This document shows positions 33,695 to 45,142 of a stretch of 64,000 bases of DNA, piece after piece; positions within the stretch are counted from its first letter, which is position 1; each line of letters starts with the position of its first letter. Below the pieces are notes generated by a model. The model searched no databases, had not been told where the DNA came from, and was given only the letters and a program-made list of their open reading frames with translations. A program made the translations under genes and the position numbers. Source of the DNA: Lasiodiplodia sp. COLG20 (lineage: Eukaryota > Ascomycota > Dothideomycetes > Botryosphaeriales > Botryosphaeriaceae); NCBI GenBank assembly GCA_009801085.1, contig VNWV01000001.1, positions 2,356,001-2,420,000 on the forward strand, read 5' to 3'.

Positions 33695-34640
33695 GATTTC
33701 GGGCCTCGCTGCGGTGGCGACGACACCGCTCGCGAGGCTACTACGCCGGAGGAGGGGAAGGGGAAGAAGAAGGTGTGGACTCCGTGGGCTTGTGTGACAG
33801 TGCCGCTGTTTCTGGTGCTCTTCGCAGCTGGCTTTGGACCGGCGTTGGCGTTGGAGGCGGCTCGATGCATGGGAAAGCCTTGGTTCGATCATGGGTTTGG
33901 CATCAAAGAGTAGACCTCGGTGCTTGGTTGATTGGTTGACATTGTTTGTCCTACAAGTCGTGCATTCGGAGGCCAGCGCGAAGCAGTACCCTAGATCATA
34001 GATAATCACCTCAGCAAACTATACGAGAAATGACATTTGTGGGTAGCAGAAGCTACCTTTCGGACAAGAATGTAATATTATCGTCGCATGGAAACAGCGA
34101 AACGTCGTAAAGCGGAATGCGGATGCGGCTGCGAAGAAGTCTGCTAATGGCGGCGAGGAAGGCGAAGGTAGGTGGTTCCTTCCTTAATTATATACAGTCA
34201 CGTCGCATCCGTTTTGATGCAGCTACCTAACAGGATCCTGAAAGTTTATCGGGAGGCATTGCAGCCGACGGCTAGCGTGGATTTACTTTTCGCTCATGCC
34301 ACGGTTAGATGAAGCTATCGGCCGGACATAAATGTATGATTATTAACTCCAAATTTACATCCGGATGATAGCTTCAACTACTAGCTAATAGCCGCTTTCC
34401 AGTTGGCGGGGCATTTAGATTTCCTCTTCCTGATATACACGCTGAGTTACATTTTCAGCAAACTTCTTATTGCCCCTTTCTTACACTCTTGAGTGCTCAC
34501 AAACGATACATCCTTTTCGATGCAGTGCCACATGATCCGTTTGTCTGCAGAAGAAAAACAAACAAAACAAAAACAAAACATTCAAGCCTCCTAAGCCCCG
34601 TGCATCCCTCTCCTCTACCCTCTACCTTCTCTCCTCCACT
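33695..34640. other. Convergent intergenic region with foldback repeat
   Basis: 946 bp between the stops of the GH43 gene and the DUF1308 gene. The middle part contains an inverted-repeat element (about 34269-34400, listed separately). Open frames at 33296-34009 (minus) are the antisense of the GH43 last exon. Confidence 0.5.
34269..34400 (+). repeat. Degenerate foldback/MITE-like element, copy A
   Basis: The sequence GGCTAGCGTGGATTT at 34270 matches the terminal region of the intact MITE at 59455-59650. A palindromic core follows, with arms GAAGCTATCGGCCGGACAT (34311-) and its near-complement at 34354-34375 (CATCCGGATGATAGCTTC). The outer ends are degraded and no TA duplication was identified. 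Confidence 0.6.
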
Positions 34641-36410
34641 TCACCACTGCCTCCGACCCTTCTTCGCCACCAAACTCCTCGCCACGGGACAAACCCAGAC
34701 GTCGGGCCCCACCTCATCGTCGCGCGTGCGGTGCTGCTCGACCAGCGTCTCGATCTGCTTGGCCACGGTCCCGTTCGAGGAGAGGGTGGTGATGCCCTCG
34801 GCCCAACCGTAGAGGAAGATGGAGCGGTTGATGTCGGTGAGGCGCGCGGAAACGGCTTCGGCGACCCTGGGTAGTTTCGGCTTCGAGCCGGCTTCGTCGC
34901 CGTCGCCGTCCTTGTTGGAGGGGGTGTCGGCGGTGGGTGTGGGTGTTACGTGCCCGTCGACGAAGTCGTAGGATGGTGGTGAAGGGACGACGATGATGGG
35001 TAGCTGCAGGTCGCGCGGCACGGGGTAGATGGACAGGGCTTGGAAGGCGTCGAGCAGCTCCTCGCGAGTGGAGTATTTTTTCTGCGGGGGTTGTTGTTGT
35101 TGTGTGGCGCCATCGACGCCGTCAGCCTCCTCATCTCCTTGTTTTGCTTCTTCCTCGTCATCTTCGTCGTAGGAAGCGAGAAGCAATGCCGCCCTCGCCA
35201 CCTCACTCTCCGTCCCGATGGTCGCTACGATTTCGCGCATCCGCCGAGCAGCCTCGCGCGTGCAGATGAGCTTGCGCGCACCGCTCAGCGCCGGGTAAAG
35301 CGTGTTGGGCATCAGAGCCTCCCGCTGCTCATCGCGAATCTGGCCTTGCACAGCGCTCGGGTACCAGGGCTGGATGGTGCAGTGCGAATGCGAGATGTCG
35401 GAGGCGAGGGCGACGAGCAGGGTGCAGTCGATGTTGAGGGTGGGAGTGAATGTGGAAAAGGGGGATGTGAGGAGCGGAGTGAGGTCTGGTGCAGTGTTGG
35501 TTGTGTGTAACGAGGACATGCCGGTTTCGACGGCGAGCGGCGCGGCAGGAGTTGACATGGCACGTATGCGGGCGAGAATGGCATCGATCTCCTTGACGCG
35601 ACCTTCTTCGATTTTGGGTAGGACGAGACGTACGCGCGGGTGGCGGTAGTTGTGGCGATTTGCACGGGCTGCTTGGATGAGGTGTTTGGCTAACCGGACG
35701 ATGACAACTTCGTCCTCATCATCGCTGTCCGAGTCATCGTCTCTAGCACCGCCTCCAAGGGGCTTTCCCAGCTCTTCGTCGTCACTGTCAGAGTCGTTTT
35801 GCCAACCCTGCCGTGCCATCTGGAACAGCAGCTGCCGCTCACTGATGGCCGACACTTTCAACCACTCGCGGCCATCTTCGATGACTGCGTCCACCAATAC
35901 GCCATCCTGCGTCTTCTTTACATGCGCTTTGATCTTGGATGAAGGGGATAACGCGCGGTTGCCGCCCTTCTGGGGTCGTCGCGAAGGGTGTTGGCGTGAG
36001 AAAGTCTGACGCAGGGCGACGATACCGCGGCATGATTTTACCACGGCCCACTGGGCCTCGTAAGAGGTGATGTTGGTGGAGCTGAGTTGGTGCTTAATTT
36101 TTCGGTCAGCTTCGAGGGCATCGAGGGGGTCTCCGTCTTTGCCGTCCTCTTCCTGATGCGTGGTTTCGGCAATGGCTTTTGTGAGCAGCCGTTCAATGAA
36201 GCGCTTCTCGGCGTTGATATCTTGGATGAACGGCCTATGACCGAGAATTTGAGGTCGCCGGTGGGCTTCAAGGAGCGTGCTGAAGGACTCTAACTCGGAG
36301 AGGAGGGTATTGGTCCGGTTGAGGAGCTGCTCGGCTACCGCAACGGCGGGGAGGTCGTCGGCCGGGTTCGTGGTGGCTTGCGAGCCGTGCTCCGCATCAT
36401 CCTTATCCAT
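34641..36410 (-). CDS. DUF1308 (UPF0415, C7orf25-like) protein
   Basis: A single exon of 589 aa, ATG at 36410. The block GREWLKVSAISERQLLFQMA followed by an acidic Asp/Ser run is characteristic of the DUF1308 family, which is conserved from fungi to humans (C7orf25) and has no settled function. A C-terminal part (about 300-400) contains LNIDCTLLVALASDISH and ALSGARKLICT, which suggests a nuclease-like PIN fold in this family; I cannot verify catalytic acidic residues. Two acidic, Ser-rich stretches (DSDSDDEE and DDEEEAKQGDEE) are present. No signal peptide or membrane segment. Divergent from SRP14 across 411 bp. Confidence 0.82.
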   Translation of the reverse strand: MDKDDAEHGSQATTNPADDLPAVAVAEQLLNRTNTLLSELESFSTLLEAHRRPQILGHRPFIQDINAEKRFIERLLTKAIAETTHQEEDGKDGDPLDALEADRKIKHQLSSTNITSYEAQWAVVKSCRGIVALRQTFSRQHPSRRPQKGGNRALSPSSKIKAHVKKTQDGVLVDAVIEDGREWLKVSAISERQLLFQMARQGWQNDSDSDDEELGKPLGGGARDDDSDSDDEDEVVIVRLAKHLIQAARANRHNYRHPRVRLVLPKIEEGRVKEIDAILARIRAMSTPAAPLAVETGMSSLHTTNTAPDLTPLLTSPFSTFTPTLNIDCTLLVALASDISHSHCTIQPWYPSAVQGQIRDEQREALMPNTLYPALSGARKLICTREAARRMREIVATIGTESEVARAALLLASYDEDDEEEAKQGDEEADGVDGATQQQQPPQKKYSTREELLDAFQALSIYPVPRDLQLPIIVVPSPPSYDFVDGHVTPTPTADTPSNKDGDGDEAGSKPKLPRVAEAVSARLTDINRSIFLYGWAEGITTLSSNGTVAKQIETLVEQHRTRDDEVGPDVWVCPVARSLVAKKGRRQW

Positions 36411-36821
36411 GCTCTTTCTCTGGTTGCCCGGAAGTCTTGCGTGCCCTTACGGATCTAGGCGAAGTTGTCGAGTAAGGATGCTTCTTTGGGAAAGATAAAA
36501 GTATGACTGCAGAAAAAAAATTTGTGGTTGACCAAGCCAGCACCGAATTCTAGGATACCAGGCGGAAAATGCAAAGGAACTTGATCTTATATGACAGAAA
36601 GGAGGGATCTATTTGCTTTCAAGCCAGTGACTCAAAGTGCAACGGAAAGCAATGGAAGATGTTTGGTGGTCAAGCCTCAGCCTCAATTGCGGGCGGTGCA
36701 ACAAGGCAGCAACGCCCCATCTCCGAAGAATCGCCGCGATAGATAACGACTGGGGAACCTCCACACTTGGCCGCCCAGCTACATCACCACCACACGTTCC
36801 CTCCACTCCAAACCCAACGCC
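36411..36821. promoter_or_regulatory. Shared divergent promoter, DUF1308 / SRP14
   Basis: 411 bp between divergent starts (36410 minus, 36822 plus). No repeat or clear TATA box seen. Confidence 0.5.
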
Positions 36822-37486
36822 ATGCCCTTCTTCACCTCTAGCGCCGAGTGGTTCGAGCAGTCCCGGCTGCTAATCGAAGCCCGGCCCACCACCGTATGTT
36901 TTCCCTCCCCCACCCTCAATTGACCGAATCGCACGCTGACGATTATAACAGGCCCGCGTTGTGACCAAGTACTCGATCATCAAGCGCAAGACGACCAAAG
37001 ACCGCAAGCGCCAGGTCGCCACCGGCGATACCCCCAACGCCGATGCCACCCACAAGCCCACTGCCGGCGCCCCCGCCCAGGCCCCCGCCCCGCCTCAGGC
37101 TGCCCTCACCCTCAAGACCTACGATCCGGCGTCGGGCGTGTGCTTGAAGTACCAGACCACAAAGGCAGCCGAGGTCGGCCGCCTGATTGCGTGCTTGGAC
37201 AGATGCGCACGAGCAATGGCTGCCTTGCCGAGTGCGCCAGAGGGTATGTGTATTTTGCGCCGCTTTGCGATTGCGTGGGGAAGTTGCTGGCGTGGAAGTT
37301 TTGTGGAGCGCGCGCGAGTTTGAGTTTGGTAAACGCTAACGTGGCGATTGCGCAGATACTGCCATGCCGGATGCGCCCGCTGCGGAACAGGGCACTGGTA
37401 CCAATACCCCCAACCCAGAGCTTACGAAGACTGAGTCGAAGCCCGCCCAAGGCGGAGGCAAGAAAAAGAAGAAGGGCAAGAAATGA
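36822..37486 (+). CDS. srp14: Signal recognition particle subunit SRP14
   Basis: Three exons (36822-36893, 36952-37243, 37356-37486) give 164 aa. The protein begins MPFFTSSAEWFEQSRLLIEA and carries LTLKTYDPASGVCLKYQTTK and AAEVGRLIACLDR, the SRP14 core. SRP14 binds the Alu domain of SRP RNA and mediates elongation arrest during co-translational targeting to the ER. A Pro/Ala-rich insert (AGAPAQAPAPPQ) sits in the loop between the first strands. The C-terminus is an extended Lys-rich tail (GGGKKKKKGKK), as in other fungal and primate SRP14 proteins, probably for RNA contact. Frame is kept across all splice sites. Confidence 0.93.
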
Positions 37487-38779
37487 GTGGATCCTAGATG
37501 TGCATGACCTGGCGTTCGGAACAGAGGCAGGGAATGAGTATGACCCAAAAGTTACGTGGAGACATGATGGCATCATATACTGGAACAACGCCTTGGACTC
37601 GGCTGCATTGGCCGCCGTGAAATACAAATGGCCAACTATGATGGATTCCGGCCGGTATACGAGCGACGGAGACAAAGCTCTCCAACAAGGACGGCAACGC
37701 TATGAGGATTACGCCGGATTGTTACGCCGAACCCGATAGATCAGATCTCTTTAGTGAGCAGTGAGCTCGAAAGGCCGAACTGCGGAATTCCGAGAAGCAT
37801 AACAGCTGAACCATGGATTTTGCCCTCTTGTTGATCTGGACGCTGGTGTCTCTTCGCGCAGGATGAGTGAATATGGTCCAAATTCTTACTGCCTCGAACT
37901 TGAAGCTGGAGCCCGGACATGACAAGTCAATGCACTCTGGTCAAGTGCTTGTCCTTTCTCCTGTTGCTCACAACAGTCTGTGCCTCCTGCTCCAAGAACC
38001 CGAGTCTGGCTCCTCCGACCTCGCTTTTCTGACGCTTTGCTCTTTTAATTCGACCTCCAACCAATCGCGGCGAGCTAACCCAGCTTCGTCTTTCGAAAAC
38101 ATGCCTTGCGCCCAGCCCTTGGTTATACCGCAGCAAACGCCAGCCTATACCATGAGCAATTACGTGACTCGCCAGGCTGTCTTCAACAATTTCCTGCAAA
38201 GGGGTAACTGGACAAATCCGGATTGACATATCTACAGGTAAAGGAAAGTTGAAGGGATATTCTACCCGTCCTCAACTTTTCCGCCGATTCAGAAGCCCTT
38301 TTCATTCGACACACGGTCTAAAGAAAATCTGAAGGTAGACATGGTTTCCAAAGAGTGAACTGATTCTGGAAAGCATTGGAGGAGCCTGTCGCGTAGTAGC
38401 AATTCTATCGATGGTAGACACTAATCGTTGCGTAACACGCTTTCAGCCTCGTCTTCCCCATCCAGAATGGCGCTGGAGTTGTGGCAGGGTGCTGGAAGCA
38501 GAACAATGCACGTGATAGACGCACCCATATGCGGGGCAGTTTTCTTCCTGCAGATTCAGGTTTAGCCCGTGACGCTTGTCTTACATCGGGACGGGTTTGA
38601 CCAGTCATGTCTCTCAATCCAGTTCTTATCAGACTAGGGCTTTATTGCGCCATCGCAACCGACGCGAATTATAATGGCCTGACGCCAGGACGCTTCTTAA
38701 CTCAACTTCAAACTGTGGGGGATCTGCACCTCTCCGGACCACGACCAGAATAACCGGCAGACCTCGTGGAGAGACAGCC
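37487..38779. other. Intergenic, SRP14 3' flank / MFS promoter
   Basis: 1293 bp without a convincing gene. A 41-codon frame at 38101-38226 has no recognisable features. A GATA-type site (CTTATC) lies at about 38628 and a TATAAT-like site at about 38672, both in front of the transporter start at 38780. Confidence 0.45.
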
Positions 38780-40717
38780 ATGGCTGAATCAACTACGTCA
38801 AAGGGTCCGGCGACGACAGATGCGCCTGCAGATGAGGGTGGGATTGATGCGCCGATACCGAAAGGCGAGGTCGACTCCGTTTACGAGGCCAAGGCTCGGG
38901 TGCTAAACGCTGCAGTAAACTATGCAGACGCTTGATAAAGATTGTCACTGACGCCATGGTAGATTCAAGAGATTGGCATGGGATGGTATCAGTGGCAGCT
39001 CTTCATCGTCGTTGGGTTCGGCTGGGCCAGCGATAACCTTTGGCCTATTGTGACATCACTCATATGCAAGTACCAGCTCTACTACTCGATTCTCATCCTC
39101 GGCTCTTCTATATTGGACATCACCTACTGACTTACATTTCAGTGAAACCCATAACCAATGAGTTCAATCCCTCTCGGCCACCTCTTCTTTCTCTGGCCCA
39201 GAACATTGGTCTCCTCGCTGGAGCCATGTTCTGGGGCTTCGGCTGCGACATATTCGGTCGGCGCTGGGCATTCAACCTCACCTTGGGCATTACCAGTGTC
39301 TTTGGCTTGATAGCTGCGAGCTCTCCCAATTTCGCCGCCATAGGATGTTTTGCAGCGCTCTGGAGTTTCGGAGTTGGCGGAAACCTGCCTGTCGACTCGG
39401 CAATCTTCCTCGAGTTCTTGCCCGGATCTCATCAGTACCTTCTAACGGTTCTTTCCATAGACTGGGCCATTGCCCAAGTCATTGCTACTCTGGTCGCCTG
39501 GCCGTTGCTCGGGAACATGACGTGCCAGGAAGGAGAAGCATGCAGCAGAAGCAAGAACATGGGATGGAGATACTTTGTGATTTGCATGGGCGGTCTTGCA
39601 ATGATCATGTTCTTCATTCGGTTTTGCTGTTTCACCATCTACGAGTCTCCCAAATACCTGATGGGCAAAGGAAACGACGAAGCCGCTGTCCGAATAGTGC
39701 ACGAAGTTGCCCGTAGAAACGGCAAGGCATCCAGCTGTCAGCGACCAAACTTTTCGATTTTCAGTGCCCCCACCACTGACTTGGCTCTAGTAACCGTGGA
39801 AGACCTCCGCGCCTGCGACCCCACCGGCTCATCTCAGTCCACCACCGCAGCCGCAGCTGTTCGCCGACGCCTCGAGAAAGTCAACCTCACACACGTCCGC
39901 GCCCTCTTCGCAACCAAGAAGCTCGCCTTCTCTACATCCATCATCATTCTCGTGTGGGCCTTCATCGGCCTCGGATACCCTCTGTACAACGTCTGTACCA
40001 CCCGACCCGGCTCCCCACCTTTCCCTCCCACCCCCTGCCACCCTCCAAATCGAGAAACGAAAGACGGAAAAAGAGAAAGAGAGTGAGAGATAGCAAACCT
40101 TATCCTAACAACGAACAATCCCAAAAACAGGCCTTCCTCCCCTACATCCAAGCGACGCGGGGCGCCGCCTTCGGCGACGGCAGCACGTACCTGACGTACC
40201 GCAACTCGCTGATCATCGCGGTGCTGGGCGTGCCCGGCGCGCTGCTCGGCGGCTACCTGGTCGAGCTGCCGCGCTTCGGGCGGCGCGGCACCCTCGCCCT
40301 CAGCACCGCCGCCACGGGCGCCTTTCTGTACGCCTCGACCACCGCCCTCGACAGCGCGAGCCTGCTCGGCTGGAACTGCGCGTATAATTTCACTAGTAAC
40401 GTCATGTACGCCGTGCTCTACGCTTACACGCCTGAGGTTTTTGTTACGAAGGATCGTGGGACGGGGAATGCGTTGACCGCGACGGGGAATAGGATTTTTG
40501 GGGTTATGGCGGTAAGTGTTTGACTGTTGTGGATTTATGATGAAGGTATGGGGAGTGTTTTAGGTGACTGATGGTGTTTTGATTGCAGCCGATTATCGCT
40601 ATGTTTGCGAATTTGGAGACGGCTGCGCCGGTGTATACCAGTGGTGCGCTGTTCATTGCAGCAGGCTTCATGGTGCTGGTTCTGCCGTTCGAACCGCAGG
40701 GGAAGGCAAGTTTGTAA
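38780..40717 (+). CDS. MFS transporter (SV2/sugar-porter-like)
   Basis: Five exons (38780-38914, 38963-39065, 39143-39990, 40131-40511, 40589-40717) give 531 aa with about 12 membrane segments. Family-like blocks include QEIGMGWYQWQLF, VVGFGWASDNLWP, the loop 2-3 motif GCDIFGRRWAF, and YAYTPEVFVTKDRGTGNALT in the second half. The transported compound is unknown; relatives are annotated as sugar or organic-acid porters. Intron 2 appears to use a GC donor (T|GCAAGT ... CAG), the only splice that keeps frame and yields TSLILKPITNEF. Loop 6-7 is long and Ala-rich. A GATA-like site upstream hints at nitrogen control, which is only suggestive. Confidence 0.87.
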
Positions 40718-41229
40718 GAGACTGGTCAGGCTATGGTTGGTTTGCAACAATATTTTAATGAGAGAAAGAGAATGGGAGCAAGGGGCGTTGAGATGGGAAG
40801 TGGTAGGGTGATACCTGATGGGAGAATTTTGATAAGATGATCTCACTACTAATAATCGAGGGCATGGAGATGCGCAACGAGACGGCAATGCAATATAGTT
40901 AGGGAAGGAAAATTTAATATTTCGTTACGTACAAACCCGAAATATCAGCCGTCAATCATGAGTCTGTCCTTCTCTCCTTTTCTTTTCGGTTTGTTGAATG
41001 GAGCAGGAACATAACACAAAGAAATGGGGCTATCTGTGCTATGAGTAGTAGTGAGGGCGGTAATGATGTGGCGGATAATGGGGACTGAGTGTTTGGGCAG
41101 GAGTAGGAAACAAAAGAAAGGAAATATCAATCTAGGATTTGGATCTGATTCCACACAAATGACCACATACACACCAGTGTCTTCCTGATTTGAATCAAGT
41201 CTCGGTCTAGCATATGGAGGTGAGCGCCA
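40718..41229. other. Convergent 3' intergenic region
   Basis: 512 bp between the stops of the MFS gene and the C2H2 gene. No gene seen. Confidence 0.5.
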
Positions 41230-42334
41230 TTATCCCTGCATATTGATCTGCGCTGGGACGTTCTGTCCCATAGAGCTTGTCATGCTGGCCTGAGTCCCGA
41301 CCTGGGCCTGTGTTGGGGGCACCGCTGGTGGGATCTGAACGCCAGGATGACAAGCCCGCATGTGGCATCCCAGTTTGTCATAGCGGTAGAAAGCGTTCGC
41401 ACGCTGATGGAAGTGGCAGCCGGCAACCGGGCAAAGGAAGAGTTGGCTGCGGTCATGCTTCTTCCTGTGTCGTTGGAGCTCGTACTTCCTACCGAACCCT
41501 TTGGAGCTGCATCCAGAATAGTCGCACTGGAAGGGCTTGGGCATGTGTTGCCGCTGCATGCTGCCATCAGCTTGCGCTTGCTGTGCTGAGTTGTTCGTCG
41601 GACGAATAGTATCGGTCATCGAATCAGCAGCTGCTGGGAGAACTTCTGGACGGAAGTCTTGGAAATTCTGGCCAACGTAGAGGCCGGAGGCATACTCTGG
41701 CTCGAAGGCGAAGGGCTGTGTGCCAACATCCTCCACTGCGAATTCCATTGGAACGTTGTGGATGATAGTGGCATTTCCGAAGCCGAGGCCGTTCGCTACA
41801 GGGAGAACTTCTGAAGGAAGGTGTGGGAAGTTCTGTTCCATGGGTAGCACAGGGGCATATGCCATCTCGGTGTTGGACGAGACTGGCTGGGAACTACCTC
41901 CTTCCCATCCATCTGGGAACATGGGAACATCTTGGAATTCGACATTGTCCCAGGCCCATGGGAAGGCGGTGTGTTGCCCTTCATTGCCATACACCCACTG
42001 GTTGACCGCAAAGGGGTCATGGCCAATGCGGGTGTCGACGCTTCCTTCATTGACTTCTCCGAAAATTGGTGTAAAAGATGTCGAGCCAATCTGGCTGATG
42101 ATAGGTGCACTGGTCAAGGTTTCGACTGTAGAAGCTTCCAAGATCGGGAGTTGCACATGCGTTTCTCCGCATATGGCAGCCTGGTGAGGGGCGCGGCTCT
42201 TGCTGACTGATCTATTTTTGGTTAAAAAAAAAAAAGGTGCATCACCTTTCCCGTTCAGGCGATAAAGTTTCGCCCTCCTGCCGCCAAGACTGATCGACAA
42301 GCAAGTCTCCGTAAAAGTCAGCTGCTGGATCCAT
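41230..42334 (-). CDS. C2H2 zinc-finger protein, probable transcription factor
   Basis: Two exons (42334-42246, 42211-41230) give 356 aa. Two adjacent C2H2 fingers lie near residues 265-325: FQCDYSGCSSKGFGRKYELQ followed by HRKKH, then FLCPVAGCHFHQRANAFYRY with HMRACH. The N-terminal 260 residues are low-complexity, rich in Pro, Ala, Phe and Gln, like an activation region, and the tail is Gln/Ala/Met-rich. It probably binds DNA in the nucleus; targets are unknown. The large frame has no ATG of its own. Joining it to MDPAADFYGDLLVDQSW by a 34-nt intron with a T-run and TTAAC branch site restores a start. That intron is unusually short, so the 5' end needs transcript evidence. Confidence 0.68.
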
Positions 42335-42779
42335 GACTGGCTGTGCTCCCTTGTCGATAAGTGAGGCTGCAGCTGAAGAGCAAACTGCCAAGCAAAAGGG
42401 CAAAAGAGGTTGTGTTGAGCAGGAGGGTATCGATTGGATGAAGGCGTGAGCGGACTGCGAAAATGGTGCAAGAATGGGAGTGGGAAGGCTCTCGTAATTA
42501 TGCTTGTTGCGTTAGTTGGCCCCTCCGAGCCTCACTGAGCGACAAGGGCTCGGAGGGCAAATTCACGAAAGCCTTGGAAAAGATGAACATCAGAGGCGTC
42601 ATTTCATTGGTTGGGCCTCACATTGTTCGGCTTCAGGTTTTCTCTTATTTTTTTTTTTTCATTGCTTGAGGCTAGAAATGCATCAAAAGCCTATGTTTTG
42701 GGCTTTAGGAGTCGATAAATGTGAGAGAGCCTTCTCAAGAAACCAATGATGCGCAAGCAGGATGCACAGCTTCGACCAG
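42335..42779. other. Intergenic, C2H2 gene promoter
   Basis: 445 bp between two minus-strand genes. It holds a T-rich run (about 42645-42660). No gene seen. Confidence 0.45.
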
Positions 42780-44242
42780 TTACCTTGCAAGCCATGCAGT
42801 CACTATATCCATCCGCTCCTTATCACTCAAGCGCTGCATCTCGTCCTCGCCCTGTAAGATCTCGGCAGCCGCCATACACTCTTCGGGGCTTGCCTGACGT
42901 GAAAGCTCTCTTTCAATCGACTTTTGTATGCCTGTGAACGCATACCCCGGCACTCCAAGAGCTCCTGATTTTTCATCAATCAGTCGGCATTGCCTGCAGA
43001 ATTGCGGAAGACTTACCGGCGGCCGGTTTGCAAACGATGCCACCCAAACCCTTGCCAAATCCCTTCAAGAAGCCCACTGGCCCCTCTTTCTGCGCACCCT
43101 TCACCGGCTGCAGGAAGAACCCGGTGATGCCATCATACAGACCATACCCCAATCCCTGCAAATATTGATCAGAAACTGGGTCCAAGAAATACGAATAATT
43201 GGTGAGAATACAAACCTTCCCAGCAGCAGCCAACCCCGACGCCACCCCATCAATCTTCTCCTCCTCCCTCACCGTCTCATCCCCGTACAGCCTGGGCACA
43301 TTATTGAACCCCCTCGCCAGCCCGCGCGTATACACGCCCGGCGCCTTCAGCCCAGCACCCACGATGCGCGCCACGCCCATGCCCGTGCTCGTCGCGACCG
43401 CCGCATACGGATTGACCTCGGCCTTCGCCATCGCCATCGTCGCCGTCGCGCCGGCATCCGATTCTGCCTTCACAGTCCCGCTCACGACGGTGGCGGTCGA
43501 GGCGGCAGGCGTGAAAACGATGCGGCTGGTGGTAGTCGTCGCCGTGGTGCCCGAGACGACGCTCGGCGGCGCTGCCGGCGTGTGGAGGAGGTGGTGGTCG
43601 TCGTCATACGGGGGGTCGTCGTAGGGCAGCGCATTGTAGTCGTAGGCCTGGGCTTCCTTTGCGGCGGCGTCTTCTTTCGCCTTGAGCAGCTGGCGGTAAG
43701 CCTCGCGAGGCCCTTCGGTGGCGCCGAGGAGGATCTCGTGGACGGTGCTGTAGGTGCTGAAGGCGATGGAGGAGAGGGGGTCGGTGGGGGATCTTTCTGC
43801 GTTGTTAATGGCTTGGAGGCTGCGAGGTAGCCTTGTCAGTAGTTGCCGGGCAGTTATATTGGCGCGAAACAAATAGAATGGATATGGTGCGGACGGTTTA
43901 AAGGTAGCCAAGGAGGACATACAGCTCTACGTCACCGCCCTGCAGCTGTCCCTCGCTCACGAGCACCGTGGCCGCGAGCGTCGAGAGCAGCACACCGCCC
44001 TTGCCTTTGGTGCGCCAGCGGGCTTCGCGGCCAGGAAGTATGACGCACCTGCCAGGAACAGGCGCGTATGGCGGCGGCGGCTCAGAGATGCTTGGGTGAG
44101 ATGCATCACTCGCGTCGTGTGATCTGGCATGCTGACGATCTGCATCTTGAGGTGGGGTGTTGGGATATGGCCGGGATCCCAGCAGCGGCTCCTCGGCCGG
44201 GTTCGAGCTACTTGGGCTCTGCTGCAAGGGAGGAGATCTCAT
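42780..44242 (-). CDS. VPS13/ATG2 C-terminal-like protein
   Basis: Four exons (44242-43923, 43819-43216, 43155-43017, 42964-42780) give 415 aa. The C-terminal half reads LARGFNNVPRLYGDETVR, then GYGLYDGITGFFLQPVKGAQ and GPVGFLKGFGKGLGGIV before GVPGYAFTGIQK. This Gly-rich G-x-x-K-P pattern resembles the C-terminal (ATG_C) segment of VPS13/ATG2 lipid-transfer proteins and a block found in fungal sterol glucosyltransferases. No glycosyltransferase or lipid-channel domain is present here. The N-terminus is Pro/Ser-rich, followed by an Ala/Thr-rich linker. It may bind membranes or lipid droplets through amphipathic helices; that is inference. An upstream in-frame ATG at 44521 would add an unconserved leader, so I prefer 44242. 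Confidence 0.75.
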
Positions 44243-45142
44243 GGTTGGCCAATGGCGGAGGTTAGTGTGCAGGTTGGTGAATGGCTTTTGCGTCGAGAAA
44301 ACTGGCTGGCCTGACACGCTGTTCTTAATGATCTGCAGGCACTTGTGGTGGTGGCGCAGCGGAGCGGCACGCAAACCAGGCAGCAGCGTTCCATGGGTCA
44401 ACTGTGGTTGCGAACTTGATTGGTCTGTTCGCATTGCTGCGACACCACGAACCATCGTCAACCATTCAGCCAAGACCAGGGGTCGGATCCTAGACGTCTT
44501 GAACAGGCACAACTGTACCATGTCGGAGGTAGTCTTATCCTGATTTTGCGTAAATTAAACCCGCAAAAGCTTCGACGCTGTCTAATTGACACAAAAGCCA
44601 TCTATCGGACTTCGTCGTCTATCTCAACACGGGACGCAGCCGTGCTCTAAAACTTGCCGCTCTCGGTTAGTCTGCTCGGGCCGATACCCGCTCACTCGCT
44701 TTATATCCGCTTTATTCTCACCAAAGGCAACCTTCGGCGCTTCTAAAGCCAGTCGCTGGGCCACTCTTACCTGAAGACAATCTCTCGTTAGGACGTGCTG
44801 ACGCCTCCACGCGCTATGGTAGCCATCATTTGCACCCGCTTTCAGTATCAAGGATGATAAGTCTAGGGAATTGCTATTCGGAACCGGATAGTTGTGTTGA
44901 CTACATATAAAGAGAAGCGTGTAGCATTCTTCGAGAGCCTCTGAAGGGCAGAACCTTACGCAGTCTCTTGTGTGGCTGGAGCAAAAAAGTGAACAGTGTG
45001 AGGCTGTGCAAGTCGTTGGGTGAATCCAAGTGGCGTGCATTGGGGCCAAAACAAGGATGACGCGGGAGCCCCACATGCGAGCTAGTCTTATCGTCTTGAA
45101 CGTATTCGCTCCAAACTCTTCTTCATCTCCTGCACGCCAGAC
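44243..45142. promoter_or_regulatory. Divergent intergenic region, VPS13-like / HET
   Basis: 900 bp between divergent starts. Open frames at 43898-44521 and 44624-45076 (minus) extend into it, but the sequence upstream of 44242 does not look conserved. No repeat seen. Confidence 0.4.
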
